This document shows, piece after piece, positions 1-9,378 of a stretch of DNA of 64,000 nucleotides. The DNA is from CAXXOK01 sp963674895 (GTDB lineage: Bacteria; Bacillota; Clostridia; Christensenellales; Aristaeellaceae), in the NCBI GenBank assembly GCA_963674895.2, contig CAXXCY010000002.1, positions 62,001-126,000 of the forward strand, written 5' to 3'. Both the position numbers and the translations under genes were made by a program. The notes under the pieces are model-generated. The model saw nothing but the letters and a program-made list of their open reading frames with translations, made no database searches and was not told where the DNA came from. The stretch's first letter is position 1. Every line of letters begins with the position of its first letter.

Positions 1-1
1 G

Positions 2-553
2 CCCGTTTGCTATCAGGTGTTCCGTTGCCAGGTATCCAGCGCGGTAAAAATCAAAGGTTACATCCACACCCGGGCAGTTCAAATCCAAATCATCATTGCA
101 GATAATGGGAACCCCTGCTCCGTTAAGAAAATCACGTATACTTTGAAATTGCTCTTTATGATCCAGATAGATGGGTTGCGCGTAAAGAATACCTTCTACG
201 CCCATCCCGATCAAATCACCGGACACTCGTCCGATATCGACATGATTGCGGTCTTCCAGCACATGGCAAATCAGCGAAAAGCCATTATTCTGTAATACCT
301 CTTGAATTGCCATGAATAATTCTGCAATATGTGTGTTGCGCAGATCACTGACCAGAACACCAACCAGTTTTGTCCGTTTTGTTGCCAGTCTGATGGCCGC
401 GCGGTTGGGTGTATACCGCAAACGGTGAGCGGTTTCAAAAATACGCGCCGACGTTTGTGCGGACACCCGCCCCTTCTTACCGGCCAATGCCAAAGAAACG
501 GTTGCGGTTGAAACGCTGCAGGCCTCGGCAATATCTTTGATTGTTGTTTTCAT
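2..553 (-). CDS. LacI-family transcriptional regulator (partial, C-terminus outside window)
   Basis: The first 184 residues are present; the gene runs off the left edge. The N-terminus reads MKTTIKDIAEACSVSTATVS, the classic LacI/GalR helix-turn-helix, followed by the hinge region and the start of a periplasmic-binding-like sensor domain (KLVGVLVSDLRN). It is a DNA-binding repressor or activator that responds to a sugar-like effector. It is divergent from the CUT2 importer at 1202 across a 648-base gap, so it plausibly controls that importer. The ATG at 551-553 was chosen because the HTH begins directly there. Family assignment is firm; the effector is unknown. Confidence 0.9.
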   Translation of the reverse strand, partial: MKTTIKDIAEACSVSTATVSLALAGKKGRVSAQTSARIFETAHRLRYTPNRAAIRLATKRTKLVGVLVSDLRNTHIAELFMAIQEVLQNNGFSLICHVLEDRNHVDIGRVSGDLIGMGVEGILYAQPIYLDHKEQFQSIRDFLNGAGVPIICNDDLDLNCPGVDVTFDFYRAGYLATEHLIANG

Positions 554-1201
554 AGCGTCAACCACTTCCGTTCTTTATGGGCATTGCTGTACTGCGAGGA
601 ATTATGCGTACAGAAACCGAGTATATAATTAGGTTAATGGCTTAACTCATTGATAGCGTACAATGTAGGAGCTGTTTTGTCAAATATTCTTTTATACTCT
701 TGCGGTCGACAGGGAATACGATTATACCGCACAGGTCTGTGCTATCGGCATGCTTGTTGTGGGTTGCTAAAAACCTGCGGGCTTTCCGGCCATCCGTAAG
801 TTTTTCCTGCGATTGGCACATCGTGATTATACTTATTTTAGCATACCAGTTTAAAACATTCGCTACGAAGCAAGAGGCAATAAATGGAAGATAAAATGAT
901 AATGCATACCATAATGTACATATTGATGGTATAGGTCCAATGAAAAATAAGGACGCAACAAGCCTGAAAAATGCGTACACTGTCTGCGCTGTAAAATGTT
1001 ACTGCAGTATGCAGGATGTGCAACTGCAGGGCTTTCTATTAAAGGTTAACAAATTAACTGTTGCGCTGTATATAATCTGGTGCTACAATTTCCATAAATC
1101 AAATGAATATGCGAAACAAGGCAAATTTTTAAAAATGGCAAGTTAAGCGCATAACTCTAGAACTCGATGATTATCAAAATTCCGGGGGAGATTGGACAGA
1201 C
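554..1201. other. 648-base divergent intergenic region
   Basis: No supported gene. It separates the partial LacI gene (leftward) from the CUT2 importer (rightward) and presumably carries both promoters. The short inverted repeat GTTAA-TGGC-TTAAC lies near 633-646. A possible promoter for the importer is listed separately. Only weak short ORFs occur here and none has a convincing ribosome binding site. Confidence 0.5.
1046..1076 (+). promoter_or_regulatory. possible sigma-A promoter for the CUT2 importer
   Basis: TTAACA (1046-1051) and a perfect TATAAT (1071-1076) are separated by 19 bases, slightly longer than ideal. The -10 match is good and the -35 matches 5 of 6. It lies about 125 bases upstream of the ATPase start at 1202. 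Confidence 0.4.
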
Positions 1202-2713
1202 ATGTTCGAAACGGATACCGTAGTTGAACTGAAAAATATACGCAAGGAATTCCCTGGCGTTGTGGCACTGAATAATGTCAATTTCAAACTGCGCACAGGA
1301 CGTGTGCACGCTTTGGTGGGCGAGAACGGGGCCGGAAAATCCACACTGATGAAAATATTATCCGGGTCATATGCTAATTATGACGGTGAAGTATTTATTG
1401 ACGGAAAGCTGGTTCATTTCCGAAGCGAGCATGATGCGCTGAACCACGGCATTGCAATTGTCGCACAGGAACTCAATCCGATTCCCGAAATGTCTATTGC
1501 AGAGAATTTATATCTGGGACGAGAGCCGCTTAAATACGCCAATATTGTCGATCGCCGGGAGCGAACGCGGCTTACACAGGAATGGCTGTCTCATTTGGGA
1601 TTGAATTATAGTCCCAACACGAAGATGAGGAATTTAAGTGTCGCACAACGCCAAATGGTGGAGATTGTAAAAGCTATTTCACGTAACAGCCGTGTGATTA
1701 TTTTAGACGAACCCACATCAGCGCTGACCGGAGCAGAAATTGTCCATTTGTTTGATCAGATAAGGCAGCTAAAGCAAAAGGATATCGCGATCGTTTTCAT
1801 TTCTCATAAACTGGATGAGGTCTATGCCATTGGAGACGATGTGACAGTGCTGAGAGACGGTGAGATGATCTCCACCGACCTGCTGTTAAATATCACGCAG
1901 AACCACCTCATCGCTATGATGGTTGGGCGCGAAGTAAAAGACATATACCCGATTCTGCATGAGGCGGGCACGCAGCCACTGCTTCAAGTAAAGAATCTGT
2001 CGAGTAAAGGCTTGTTTACAGACGTAAGCTTCTCCATCCACAAAGGTGAGATCGTCGGATTTGCCGGTATGATGGGTGCAGGGAGAAGCGAGATTGCTCG
2101 TGCGATTTTTGGTTTGGATGGGCATGATTCGGGTGAGATTCAAATGGAGGGAACGCCTGTACGCATACGACACCCAATGGATGCCATCCGAAGCGGTATC
2201 GCGATGGTATCTGAGGATCGCGCCGCGTATGGCTTTGTAAGTGTGCGAAGCATCAAAGACAATATTGTGCTTCCCAGCAGCGATCTGTTTGCCAATAAGG
2301 GCATACTAAAGTTCCGCAAGATCAAGAAATTGGTTACAGAGATATGCCAACGGCTATCGGTGAAAGCGCCTTCTATTGAAACGCTTGTGGCTACGCTTTC
2401 CGGTGGTAATCAGCAAAAGGTGGTCCTCAGCAAATGGCTGGTGCGCCATGTGAAACTGCTGATTCTTGACGAACCTACACGAGGAATTGATGTTGGCGCC
2501 AAACAAGAAATCTACCGTTTAATCGTTGAACTCGCTCAAAACGGTATCGGTGTTTTGCTGATTGCCTCTGAAATGCCCGAGGTGCTCTCGATGAGCCATC
2601 GAGTGGAAGTGGTGGCTGAAGGCCGAATCATCGGCGAATTTACGAAGGACGAAGTAACGCAGGACAAGGTCATGAAACTCATTGTGGAAAGCAGGAGGCA
2701 CCATGAAGCATAA
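1202..2713 (+). CDS. CUT2 sugar ABC importer, duplicated ATP-binding protein (RbsA/MglA type)
   Basis: This 503-residue protein carries two fused nucleotide-binding domains, the hallmark of ribose/galactose/xylose-type (CUT2) importers. The first half has Walker A GENGAGKST near residue 41, a signature LSVAQRQM and Walker B ILDEPTSAL. The second half has a degenerate Walker A (GMMGAGRSE), signature LSGGNQQKV and ILDEPTRGIDVG, the usual asymmetry for this family. It would hydrolyse ATP on the cytoplasmic face for the permease at 2703 and the binding protein at 3776. A GGGGGAG Shine-Dalgarno sits about 10 bases before the ATG. The substrate is not readable; neighbouring nucleoside hydrolase and GH3 genes suggest a pentose, nucleoside or glycoside product. 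Confidence 0.95.
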   Translation: MFETDTVVELKNIRKEFPGVVALNNVNFKLRTGRVHALVGENGAGKSTLMKILSGSYANYDGEVFIDGKLVHFRSEHDALNHGIAIVAQELNPIPEMSIAENLYLGREPLKYANIVDRRERTRLTQEWLSHLGLNYSPNTKMRNLSVAQRQMVEIVKAISRNSRVIILDEPTSALTGAEIVHLFDQIRQLKQKDIAIVFISHKLDEVYAIGDDVTVLRDGEMISTDLLLNITQNHLIAMMVGREVKDIYPILHEAGTQPLLQVKNLSSKGLFTDVSFSIHKGEIVGFAGMMGAGRSEIARAIFGLDGHDSGEIQMEGTPVRIRHPMDAIRSGIAMVSEDRAAYGFVSVRSIKDNIVLPSSDLFANKGILKFRKIKKLVTEICQRLSVKAPSIETLVATLSGGNQQKVVLSKWLVRHVKLLILDEPTRGIDVGAKQEIYRLIVELAQNGIGVLLIASEMPEVLSMSHRVEVVAEGRIIGEFTKDEVTQDKVMKLIVESRRHHEA

Positions 2714-3662
2714 CCGAAGACAGATCAGTATCGCGATGATTTACCGGAAATATGGCATATTCCTTATCTTGGTTTTGCTGTTCGTTATATCGGCGGTTAT
2801 TAATCGAAATTTCCTCAAGCCGCAAAATCTGATTAATATTCTAAAGCAAATCAGCGTGGTTACGATCATCGCTTGCGGAGAGACGATGCTGATTGTATCG
2901 GGGATGATCGACCTGTCGGCCGGACTGGTATGCACGATGTCAGCTTGTTTCTCGGCAGGTGTACTCGCCGCTACAGGAAGTATTACACTTGCGTTTATGG
3001 TCGGTATTAGTCTTGGTATGTCGGCAGGATGGATCAATGGTTTCCTGATTACTCATTACAAGCTTCAGTCGTTCATTGCTACGCTGGCCATGATGAATAT
3101 TGCAAAAGGTATTACACAGATTTATACGAACGGCCAGGCCGTCAGTGGTGTAGAGAAGATCCGTTTCCTAGGGCAGGGCAGCCTTGTTGGCATTCCTATG
3201 CCTGTGATCGTTATGCTGTTGGTTGTAATCGTAATTGCCATTTTAATGAAGTACACAACGTTGGGTGTTCGTATCTATGCGATTGGAGGAAACGAGAAAG
3301 CGACCATAGCCAGCGGTATCAATACCCGCAGAACCAAACGACTGATATTTACGATTAGCGGCGCGCTTGTAGGCCTGGCAGGCGTCGTGCTTATGGCGCG
3401 CCTGATGAGCGGACAACCGAGTGTTGGCGCCGGTTATGAATTCGATGCAATCACAGCTGTAATTGTAGGCGGTACAAGCTTTTTAGGTGGTATTGGGACA
3501 GTAACAGGTACATTTATCGGATCCATCATTGTCGGCCTAATCAACAATATTCTGAATCTGCTCCATGTTTCAACGCAGTACCAACTGATCGTCAAGGGGC
3601 TGCTGATTGCCGGCGCTGTGATTGTCGATGTGAAAACCAAGGAAAATAAAAAGGCAGCATGA
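2703..3662 (+). CDS. CUT2 sugar ABC importer permease (RbsC type)
   Basis: A 319-residue polytopic membrane protein of the RbsC/BPD_transp_2 family with about eight to ten hydrophobic segments. The family-typical stretch GGNEKATIASGINTRRTK lies in the middle and a glycine-rich GGTSFLGGIGTVTGT near the end. The ATG at 2703 was chosen because AGGAGG lies 3-8 bases upstream; an in-frame ATG 21 bases earlier has no such site. The start overlaps the ATPase end by 11 bases, indicating translational coupling. It forms the membrane channel with the ATPase at 1202 and the binding protein at 3776. Confidence 0.93.
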   Translation: MKHNRRQISIAMIYRKYGIFLILVLLFVISAVINRNFLKPQNLINILKQISVVTIIACGETMLIVSGMIDLSAGLVCTMSACFSAGVLAATGSITLAFMVGISLGMSAGWINGFLITHYKLQSFIATLAMMNIAKGITQIYTNGQAVSGVEKIRFLGQGSLVGIPMPVIVMLLVVIVIAILMKYTTLGVRIYAIGGNEKATIASGINTRRTKRLIFTISGALVGLAGVVLMARLMSGQPSVGAGYEFDAITAVIVGGTSFLGGIGTVTGTFIGSIIVGLINNILNLLHVSTQYQLIVKGLLIAGAVIVDVKTKENKKAA

Positions 3663-3731
3663 TACGAAAGCGTGATTTCCTCTCGAAAACATTCAATTGA
3701 TTCAAAGGTTTCCTTCGTTCCATGAGCTTAC

Positions 3732-3747
3732 CAGTACAGATGTACTG
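3732..3747. promoter_or_regulatory. inverted repeat upstream of the binding-protein gene
   Basis: CAGTACA-GA-TGTACTG forms 7-base perfect arms around a 2-base centre, 29 bases before the binding-protein ATG and just upstream of its AGGAGG site. It may be an operator or a small mRNA hairpin in the 113-base gap that separates the permease from the binding protein. Confidence 0.35.
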
Positions 3748-3775
3748 AAGCTAATATTTTAGGAGGTGTATTTCC

Positions 3776-4720
3776 ATGAAAAAAGGTACTAAGTTGTTTG
3801 CTGTTGTTGTCGTCCTTAGTTTGCTGATTAGTGTCGCGTCTGTGGCGATAGCTGAGGATGCATATCTTGTCGGTTTCGCAAACAACAATGACGTGTACGA
3901 TTATTGCGCCAAGTTCCGTGATTACTTGAAAGCTGAGTGTGAAGCACTTGGTATCCAAGTGATCGTTACGGATGCCGGCGGCGATACAAACGTACAAAAC
4001 GGCCAGATCGACGATATGATTGTGCAGGACTGTAAAATCATTTCTGCCATCAGCAATGATCTGGATGGCTCTGTACCCGCTTTGGAAGCAGCGCGTGCAG
4101 CCGGGCTGCCATATATTAGCTTTCTGACCACTATTCGTAATGCTGACGATTATGATAAATTTATCTATATCGGCAGCCAGAACTATGATGCAGGCGCCAT
4201 TCAGGGTGAGTTCCTCGTAAGCGCTTTGCCCGAAAACGCACAGATCATTTACTTTACCGGTGCTCCTAATGACCAGCAATACATCGACCGTAAAGCCGGA
4301 CTGATGGACAAGCTCACAACTGCTCGGCCCGACGTGACAATTTTAGCCGAGTATAATGTGGATAACAAAAAGGATCTTGGCATGAGTACGGCTGAGGATT
4401 GCATGCAAGCGTTTGAACACTTTGATGCCATTGTATGCCAGAACGACGACTCCGCTCTAGGCGTTGTGGAAGCATTGAAGTCGGCCGGAATGCTCGAAGG
4501 GATTATTACCGTCGGTTTGGATGGCTCCGCCGCCGCCTTGGAAAGTATCCAGGCCGGCGAATTGACTATGAGCGTACTGCAGGATGCCCATGCGCAAGCG
4601 AAGGCCGGCGCGGAAGTGTTTGCGCAGATTCGCGATGGCGTCGATCCCGCAACCATCGAAGATATCTTTGTGCCATTCGCCATTATTGTCAAAGATAACG
4701 TCGAAGAGTACATGAACTAA
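3776..4720 (+). CDS. CUT2 sugar-binding protein (RbsB type)
   Basis: A 314-residue periplasmic-binding-protein-like domain (Peripla_BP_4). A Sec signal peptide (MKKGTKLFAVVVVLSLL, ending near SVAIAED) is followed by a mature domain starting DAYLVGFANNNDVYDYC. There is no lipobox cysteine at the end of the signal, so it should be released by signal peptidase I rather than lipid-anchored, unusual for a monoderm. It would capture the substrate outside the cell for the permease at 2703. The start has a strong AGGAGG. It is followed by a perfect 12-base hairpin, typical of highly expressed binding-protein genes. Confidence 0.93.
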   Translation: MKKGTKLFAVVVVLSLLISVASVAIAEDAYLVGFANNNDVYDYCAKFRDYLKAECEALGIQVIVTDAGGDTNVQNGQIDDMIVQDCKIISAISNDLDGSVPALEAARAAGLPYISFLTTIRNADDYDKFIYIGSQNYDAGAIQGEFLVSALPENAQIIYFTGAPNDQQYIDRKAGLMDKLTTARPDVTILAEYNVDNKKDLGMSTAEDCMQAFEHFDAIVCQNDDSALGVVEALKSAGMLEGIITVGLDGSAAALESIQAGELTMSVLQDAHAQAKAGAEVFAQIRDGVDPATIEDIFVPFAIIVKDNVEEYMN

Positions 4721-4732
4721 CCAACCGAAAAT

Positions 4733-4775
4733 CCCTGCCCGAAGAATGCAAGTCCGTATGCTTCGGGCAGGGCCT
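4733..4775 (+). terminator. strong hairpin after the binding-protein gene
   Basis: Perfect 12-base arms CCCTGCCCGAAG (4733-4744) and CTTCGGGCAGGG (4761-4772) with a 16-base loop, followed by CCTTT. The T-run is short, so it may act as a partial terminator or as a 3' stabiliser that raises binding-protein mRNA over the downstream hydrolase. Confidence 0.75.
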
Positions 4776-4828
4776 TTAATAACCTTGGAAACACAGCGTT
4801 TGATATCCGGCATCAAGAGGAAACCACT

Positions 4829-5686
4829 ATGCGAAAAGCGGTTGTCATCGACAGTGATACATATAATGAGATCGACGACCAGTTTGCAATCGCTTATGCG
4901 CTTTGCAACCCGCGTGTGTTGGCAGTGCAGGCGCTCTTGGCTGCACCGTTTATGAATGAAAAAGCGGGTACGCCACGCGAAGGTATGGAAAAAAGCTTGC
5001 AGGAAATGCAGCGTATCAGGGCGCTTTGCCGCAGCAACGTGCCTGCTTATGCTGGGTCGCCTAGGTATATGGGCGAAGATGGAAGCTTCGTGCAAAGCGC
5101 TGCGTGCGACGCTCTGATCCGACTGGCTCTGTCGATGAACAAGGGCCACAAGTTGTATGTGCTGGCCATTGCGGCGCTAACAAACGTTGCGTCTGCCCTG
5201 CTGCAAGAGCCTACGATCAAGGATCGCATTGTGGTTTACTGGCTCGGAGCTCATGCCAAAGAGTTTCCAGATCAGGATGAGTTTAATCTGCGGCAGGATA
5301 GACGCGCTGCGCAGGTGGTTTTTGACAGCGGCGTGCCGGTCGTCTGGTTTCCGTGCCAGGGTGTATGCAGCCATCTCAGCATAACCCTTTGGGAGGCCCA
5401 ACGGTGGCTGGCGGGTCGCAACGCCTTGGCTGATGCATTACTTATCCTGCTTAAACAAAGCGATACAGCGGGTATGGGGCAGTCCCGCGTGCTGTGGGAT
5501 ATTGCGCCTGTTGCCGCTTTGTGCAATCCTTCGTGCATACAAACCACGGCTGTCTCAAGCCCGATTGTAACAGAAGGCCCTCTCCGGCTGCCTTCGGGAC
5601 GCCATCGCGTGCAATACGTGCAGATGATCAAGAGGGACCTGGTATTTGCGGATTTCTTTGCAGCCGTTACTAGCCTCGCACAGTGA
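4829..5686 (+). CDS. inosine/uridine-preferring nucleoside hydrolase family protein
   Basis: A 285-residue member of the IU-nucleoside hydrolase superfamily, which cleaves the N-glycosidic bond of nucleosides to ribose and base. The N-terminal calcium-binding motif appears as DSDTYNEIDDQFA, a variant of the canonical DTDPGIDDA. Further family motifs are AIAALTNVASALL and DEFNLRQDRRAAQVVF. The position usually occupied by the catalytic histidine (LHD) reads LWD in LWDIAPVAALCNP, so classical leaving-group activation is absent and the substrate may differ. It lies 108 bases after the CUT2 binding protein, so it probably acts on the imported compound. Confidence 0.85.
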   Translation: MRKAVVIDSDTYNEIDDQFAIAYALCNPRVLAVQALLAAPFMNEKAGTPREGMEKSLQEMQRIRALCRSNVPAYAGSPRYMGEDGSFVQSAACDALIRLALSMNKGHKLYVLAIAALTNVASALLQEPTIKDRIVVYWLGAHAKEFPDQDEFNLRQDRRAAQVVFDSGVPVVWFPCQGVCSHLSITLWEAQRWLAGRNALADALLILLKQSDTAGMGQSRVLWDIAPVAALCNPSCIQTTAVSSPIVTEGPLRLPSGRHRVQYVQMIKRDLVFADFFAAVTSLAQ

Positions 5687-5859
5687 AACATTAAGGCATC
5701 GATCGAGCTTCGGTATACGGCTGCACCACTTGATATTGAAAACGAACCTGGCCTTGGAATTCACATTATCGACCACTCTATGCTATCCATTTCAAGTGCA
5801 TTCTCATTGAAAACTATATAGTGGTCTAATTCCGATTGAACGGAAAAGAGGAACAGCAA

Positions 5860-8262
5860 ATGATCTATAAGGACCCTTCGGCAAGCGTATCGACACGCGT
5901 TGACGATCTGCTTTCGCGATTGAGCTTCAGGCAGAAGATTGATCAGATTACCTGTCTTGTGACGATAACTCCCGAGATCCCCGATTTTAAAAGGTATATA
6001 CCTGACGGGATCGGTAATGTAGGCGCTTTTTCTGTTGCCAATAACACCAGGGAGATTGCGGAATATGCCTATCGTTTGCAGAAGTTCCTTGTAGAAGAAA
6101 CGGAATGGGGTATCCCGGCTTTTATTCATTGCGAAGCTGCCGCAGGTGCGCAGTTTACGGAGGCGGACGTATTTCCATCCGCCATCGCGCAAGCTTCGAC
6201 ATTTGATACAGATAAGATCGGCCATATGGCCGAGACGATCAGGAAACAGATGTACGCCGTCGGGTTTCGGCAAGCGTTAAGCCCGGTGCTCGACATCTCT
6301 CGCGATCCGCGCTGGGGCCGTGTGACGGAGACATACGGTGAAGACCCGACACTCACATCCGCGATGGGCAGCGCGTTTGTTCGCGGGCTTCAGGGTATGT
6401 CCGACCGCAGAAACGGAATCGCTTGCACGGCGAAACATTTTGTGGGGCATGGAATGACGGAAGGCGGCCTTAATATGGCGCGCAGTGTGATAGGCCAGCG
6501 GGAACTGGAGGAGGTGCACTGCAAACCTTTCCAGGCAGCGATCGCCGAAGGCGGGCTTATGAGCGTGATGAACAGCTACTGCTCATTCAACGGTGAGCCG
6601 GTTGCGTGCTCCAAAGCGCTGCTAACCGATCTGCTGCGTACACGCATGGGGTTTACGGGCTTTGTGGTATCAGATTATATCTCCATCGACCGCCTCGTGG
6701 ATCCTTTCTGTGTGGCCGAAACATACACGCAAGCCGGGTCGCTGGCCCTGAATGCAGGGCTTGATGTGGAATACCCGAGACCGAAAGGGTTTACCTATGA
6801 ACTATCCGAAGCGGTGGATCGCGGAGAGATCGATATGGAAACGATAGATCTGGCCGTCAGACGCGTACTAACCGCGAAATTTGAGCTGGGCTTATTCGAG
6901 CAGCCGTATCCTGATTTCGACATGTTGGCAAAGGTATTCCATACGCCGGAAACCGATGCGCTGAATCAAAGCATCGCGGCCGAAGCGGTGACGCTTTTAA
7001 AAAATAATAACGGGTTGCTTCCACTGCCCGAAACAATAAAGAAAGTTGCTGTGGTGGGCCCGCATGGCGACAGTGTCCGCAGTTATTTTGGGCCGTTCAG
7101 TTACCCCGCTGTACTGGATATGACCATGAGCCGCGAAGAAGACGGCCAGGGCTGGGAAGAACCCGGTTTGATTGTCTATGATATTTGTCAGCAGCATACG
7201 GGGCAAGTACGAAACACAAGCCCGAGGATTGAAAAAAAGATCCGAGATAACTTTCAAAGAAGCCTGCCGTTGTTCCAGGCTATTGCGAAGCGCCTGCCGC
7301 ATGCGCAGGTTACGTGCTCGCCTGGAATCAACTATGCCGGCAGCGATCTGGGCGGAATGGAAGAAGCGCTGGATGCAGCCGCCGAGGCGGATGCGGTCAT
7401 CCTGACACTGGGCGGGAAGAACGGATGGGGCATTACATCCACGGTAGGCGAAGGGGTGGATGCAACGGATATCAGTTTGCCTGGGCGGCAGGAGGAGTTT
7501 GCCAGAGCCGTCTATAACCTGCATAAGCCCACCGTCGTGGTGCATTTTGACGGCCGGCCGCTTTCCAGCGTCTATGTAGCTACGCATTTTGATGCAATAA
7601 TAGAAGCCTGGCAATTGGGAGAATTTGGCGGGCAAGCGCTTGCGTCAATCCTGTTTGGGGATACCAATCCATCCGGGCGGCTTCCTGTTACTGCGGCACG
7701 AAATGTGGGCCAGCTGCCGGTGTATTATGCTCTGCCGCGCGGTAGCGGCTATGTATCTGCGGGTCATCCGGGTATGATACGGAATGCAAACGGATATATC
7801 AACGATACCGCAAAGCCTTTGTTTTCATTTGGGCATGGGTTAAGCTATACGCAATTTGCGTATCGTTCCCTAGCGGTTTCCGCATCGGATATTCCAGCCG
7901 ACGGGCAGTTGACGGCCACGGTAGAAGTGAGCAACACCGGAACGCGTGACGGCGATGAGGTGGTACAGCTTTATGCAACGGATACACTTGCATCCATGGT
8001 ACGGCCAACGATAGAGCTGTTGGGATTTGCGCGTGTATCGCTCAAAGTTGGAGAGACAAAAAAAGTATCGTTTACGCTTCGTGCGAGTCAGCTTGCGTTT
8101 CTGGATCACGATATGAAATGGCGTGTGGAAGCTGGAGAATTTATTTTGAAGGCAGGCGGAGCTTCCGATAACCTTTATTGCAGCACAGTGTTTTCTGTAA
8201 CCGAGACGAAAGTCATTGATGGCCGGAAGCGCGCGTTTTATGCAGAGGGTCAATTTGTATAA
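5860..8262 (+). CDS. GH3 beta-glucosidase/beta-xylosidase
   Basis: An 800-residue cytoplasmic glycoside hydrolase (no signal peptide). The GH3 N-terminal TIM-barrel includes DISRDPRWGRVTETYGEDP and KHFVGHG; the catalytic nucleophile is Asp near residue 272 in FVVSDYIS. The alpha/beta sandwich domain (EAVTLLKNNNGLLPL) and a C-terminal fibronectin-III-like domain (GDEVVQLYATD) follow in standard order. It releases terminal beta-linked sugars from short glycosides. The ATG at 5860 has AGAGGA 7 bases upstream, preferred over an in-frame TTG at 5836. It is the last plus-strand gene of this island. Confidence 0.95.
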   Translation: MIYKDPSASVSTRVDDLLSRLSFRQKIDQITCLVTITPEIPDFKRYIPDGIGNVGAFSVANNTREIAEYAYRLQKFLVEETEWGIPAFIHCEAAAGAQFTEADVFPSAIAQASTFDTDKIGHMAETIRKQMYAVGFRQALSPVLDISRDPRWGRVTETYGEDPTLTSAMGSAFVRGLQGMSDRRNGIACTAKHFVGHGMTEGGLNMARSVIGQRELEEVHCKPFQAAIAEGGLMSVMNSYCSFNGEPVACSKALLTDLLRTRMGFTGFVVSDYISIDRLVDPFCVAETYTQAGSLALNAGLDVEYPRPKGFTYELSEAVDRGEIDMETIDLAVRRVLTAKFELGLFEQPYPDFDMLAKVFHTPETDALNQSIAAEAVTLLKNNNGLLPLPETIKKVAVVGPHGDSVRSYFGPFSYPAVLDMTMSREEDGQGWEEPGLIVYDICQQHTGQVRNTSPRIEKKIRDNFQRSLPLFQAIAKRLPHAQVTCSPGINYAGSDLGGMEEALDAAAEADAVILTLGGKNGWGITSTVGEGVDATDISLPGRQEEFARAVYNLHKPTVVVHFDGRPLSSVYVATHFDAIIEAWQLGEFGGQALASILFGDTNPSGRLPVTAARNVGQLPVYYALPRGSGYVSAGHPGMIRNANGYINDTAKPLFSFGHGLSYTQFAYRSLAVSASDIPADGQLTATVEVSNTGTRDGDEVVQLYATDTLASMVRPTIELLGFARVSLKVGETKKVSFTLRASQLAFLDHDMKWRVEAGEFILKAGGASDNLYCSTVFSVTETKVIDGRKRAFYAEGQFV

Positions 8263-8411
8263 AAAATGCAATTTGGTAACATTGAACCTTTCCCCGCCAA
8301 TAAATGCGAATTCGATATGCCCATCTTGGTGCACCGTCTCCTGTGCCATCAACAGCGCCTAGGGCTGCCCGTCCCAAGCACTTAGGGCAAGGGGGCTGTT
8401 CTGGAGCGACG

Positions 8412-8621
8412 CTATAAACCCCCGTAATTTCCGCCTTCTGTTTGCCGATCTGCTTTCTCGGAATTCTGCTTTTCCAACTGCCCTGCAGCTCTTTGATACC
8501 GCTGAACCGGACTATCCTCATATTGATAGGGGATCATCGTGCTGCGAACGACTTGTGTATAGCGGCCAAAGAAACCGCCTTTTGTCTTAAAATGTTTAAA
8601 TCCATCGGTCATTTTGTTCAC
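8412..8621 (-). pseudogene. truncated remnant resembling a GH127 beta-L-arabinofuranosidase N-terminus
   Basis: A 69-residue ORF starting MNKMTDGFKHFKTKGGFFGR and continuing VVRSTMIPYQYE. By memory this matches the start of GH127/DUF1680 enzymes (F-W/F-G ... V-R-x-x-x-I-P-Y-Q-Y/W-E). After about 40 residues the similarity fades and a stop comes, while real enzymes exceed 600 residues. It follows the YesN gene with a 26-base overlap. Most likely the stub of a deleted hemicellulase gene; a genuine small protein cannot be excluded. Confidence 0.4.
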
Positions 8622-9378
8622 CCTCTATATCATAGGGATTGATTGTCTGCTCTGACTTTGTATTTCGCTCCCGATACTCCGACGGGCTGAGCCCGTAACG
8701 TCTTTTAAACGCTTTACCGAAATAGTTCGCGCTGCTGTAGCCGAGTTTGTTGGCGATCTCCTGTACGCTCAAAAAGGGATCCAGTAGATATTTGCATGCG
8801 GCGTTCATGCGCAAATTTAAAACATATTCATAAATGGGGCATCCGTATTGACTGCGAAAGAGACGTGCAAGATACTCCTTGCTGAAGAAATATGTATCTG
8901 CCAATGCATCCATACTGATTTCTGTGTCGTAATGCCGGTCCAGATAATCGCGAATCGAGGTGATCACTTCCGTCGGCGTTTCGTCTTCCGGTGCAAATCT
9001 ATGCTCAGGCAGCTTCAGGATTGCTTTCCTGAGAGCTTTTTCCAGCTCTATACGATCAATGGGTTTCAGCAGGTAATCTATTGCGCTTGCGGTTAGCGCA
9101 GCCTTCGCATACCTGAATTCGTCATAACCGCTGACTACGATATATTGACAATAAGGATGATTGCGGCTTGCTATGGAGAGGAAATCAACTCCGTTCATGA
9201 GGGGCATGTTCATGTCCACAAATGCAATGTCCGGATGCAGGCACTCCATATAATGAAGTCCCTCTTGCCCGTTATATGCCGACACCGGTTCACGCAGGCA
9301 TAGCGCAGGCCAATCGATCAAAGATCGGATAGCTTGATGAACGGGTTCTTCATCATCAATCAATAACACTTTGTACAC
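8596..9378 (-). CDS. response regulator, CheY-like receiver plus AraC DNA-binding domain (YesN type)
   Basis: 260 residues. The N-terminal receiver has the acidic pocket LLIDDEE and phosphoacceptor Asp near residue 54 in AFVDMNMP. The C-terminal AraC/XylS double helix-turn-helix contains DALADTYFFSKEYLARLF and SVQEIANKLGYSSANYFGKAFKRRYG. It is phosphorylated by the YesM kinase encoded just upstream and activates sugar-uptake genes, most likely the divergent importer at 11323. The GTG start at 9378 has GGAGG about 10 bases upstream and overlaps the kinase gene by 23 bases, so the pair is translationally coupled. Confidence 0.93.
   Translation of the reverse strand: MYKVLLIDDEEPVHQAIRSLIDWPALCLREPVSAYNGQEGLHYMECLHPDIAFVDMNMPLMNGVDFLSIASRNHPYCQYIVVSGYDEFRYAKAALTASAIDYLLKPIDRIELEKALRKAILKLPEHRFAPEDETPTEVITSIRDYLDRHYDTEISMDALADTYFFSKEYLARLFRSQYGCPIYEYVLNLRMNAACKYLLDPFLSVQEIANKLGYSSANYFGKAFKRRYGLSPSEYRERNTKSEQTINPYDIEGEQNDRWI

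Noticed and set aside
5769..5826. GACCACTCTAT / ATATAGTGGTC inverted repeat before the GH3 gene
   Set aside because: One mismatch and a loop of about 36 bases; too weak to call an operator or terminator.
7870..8352. Long minus-strand ORF at the GH3 3' end
   Set aside because: Mostly antisense to the well-supported GH3 gene and without family features.
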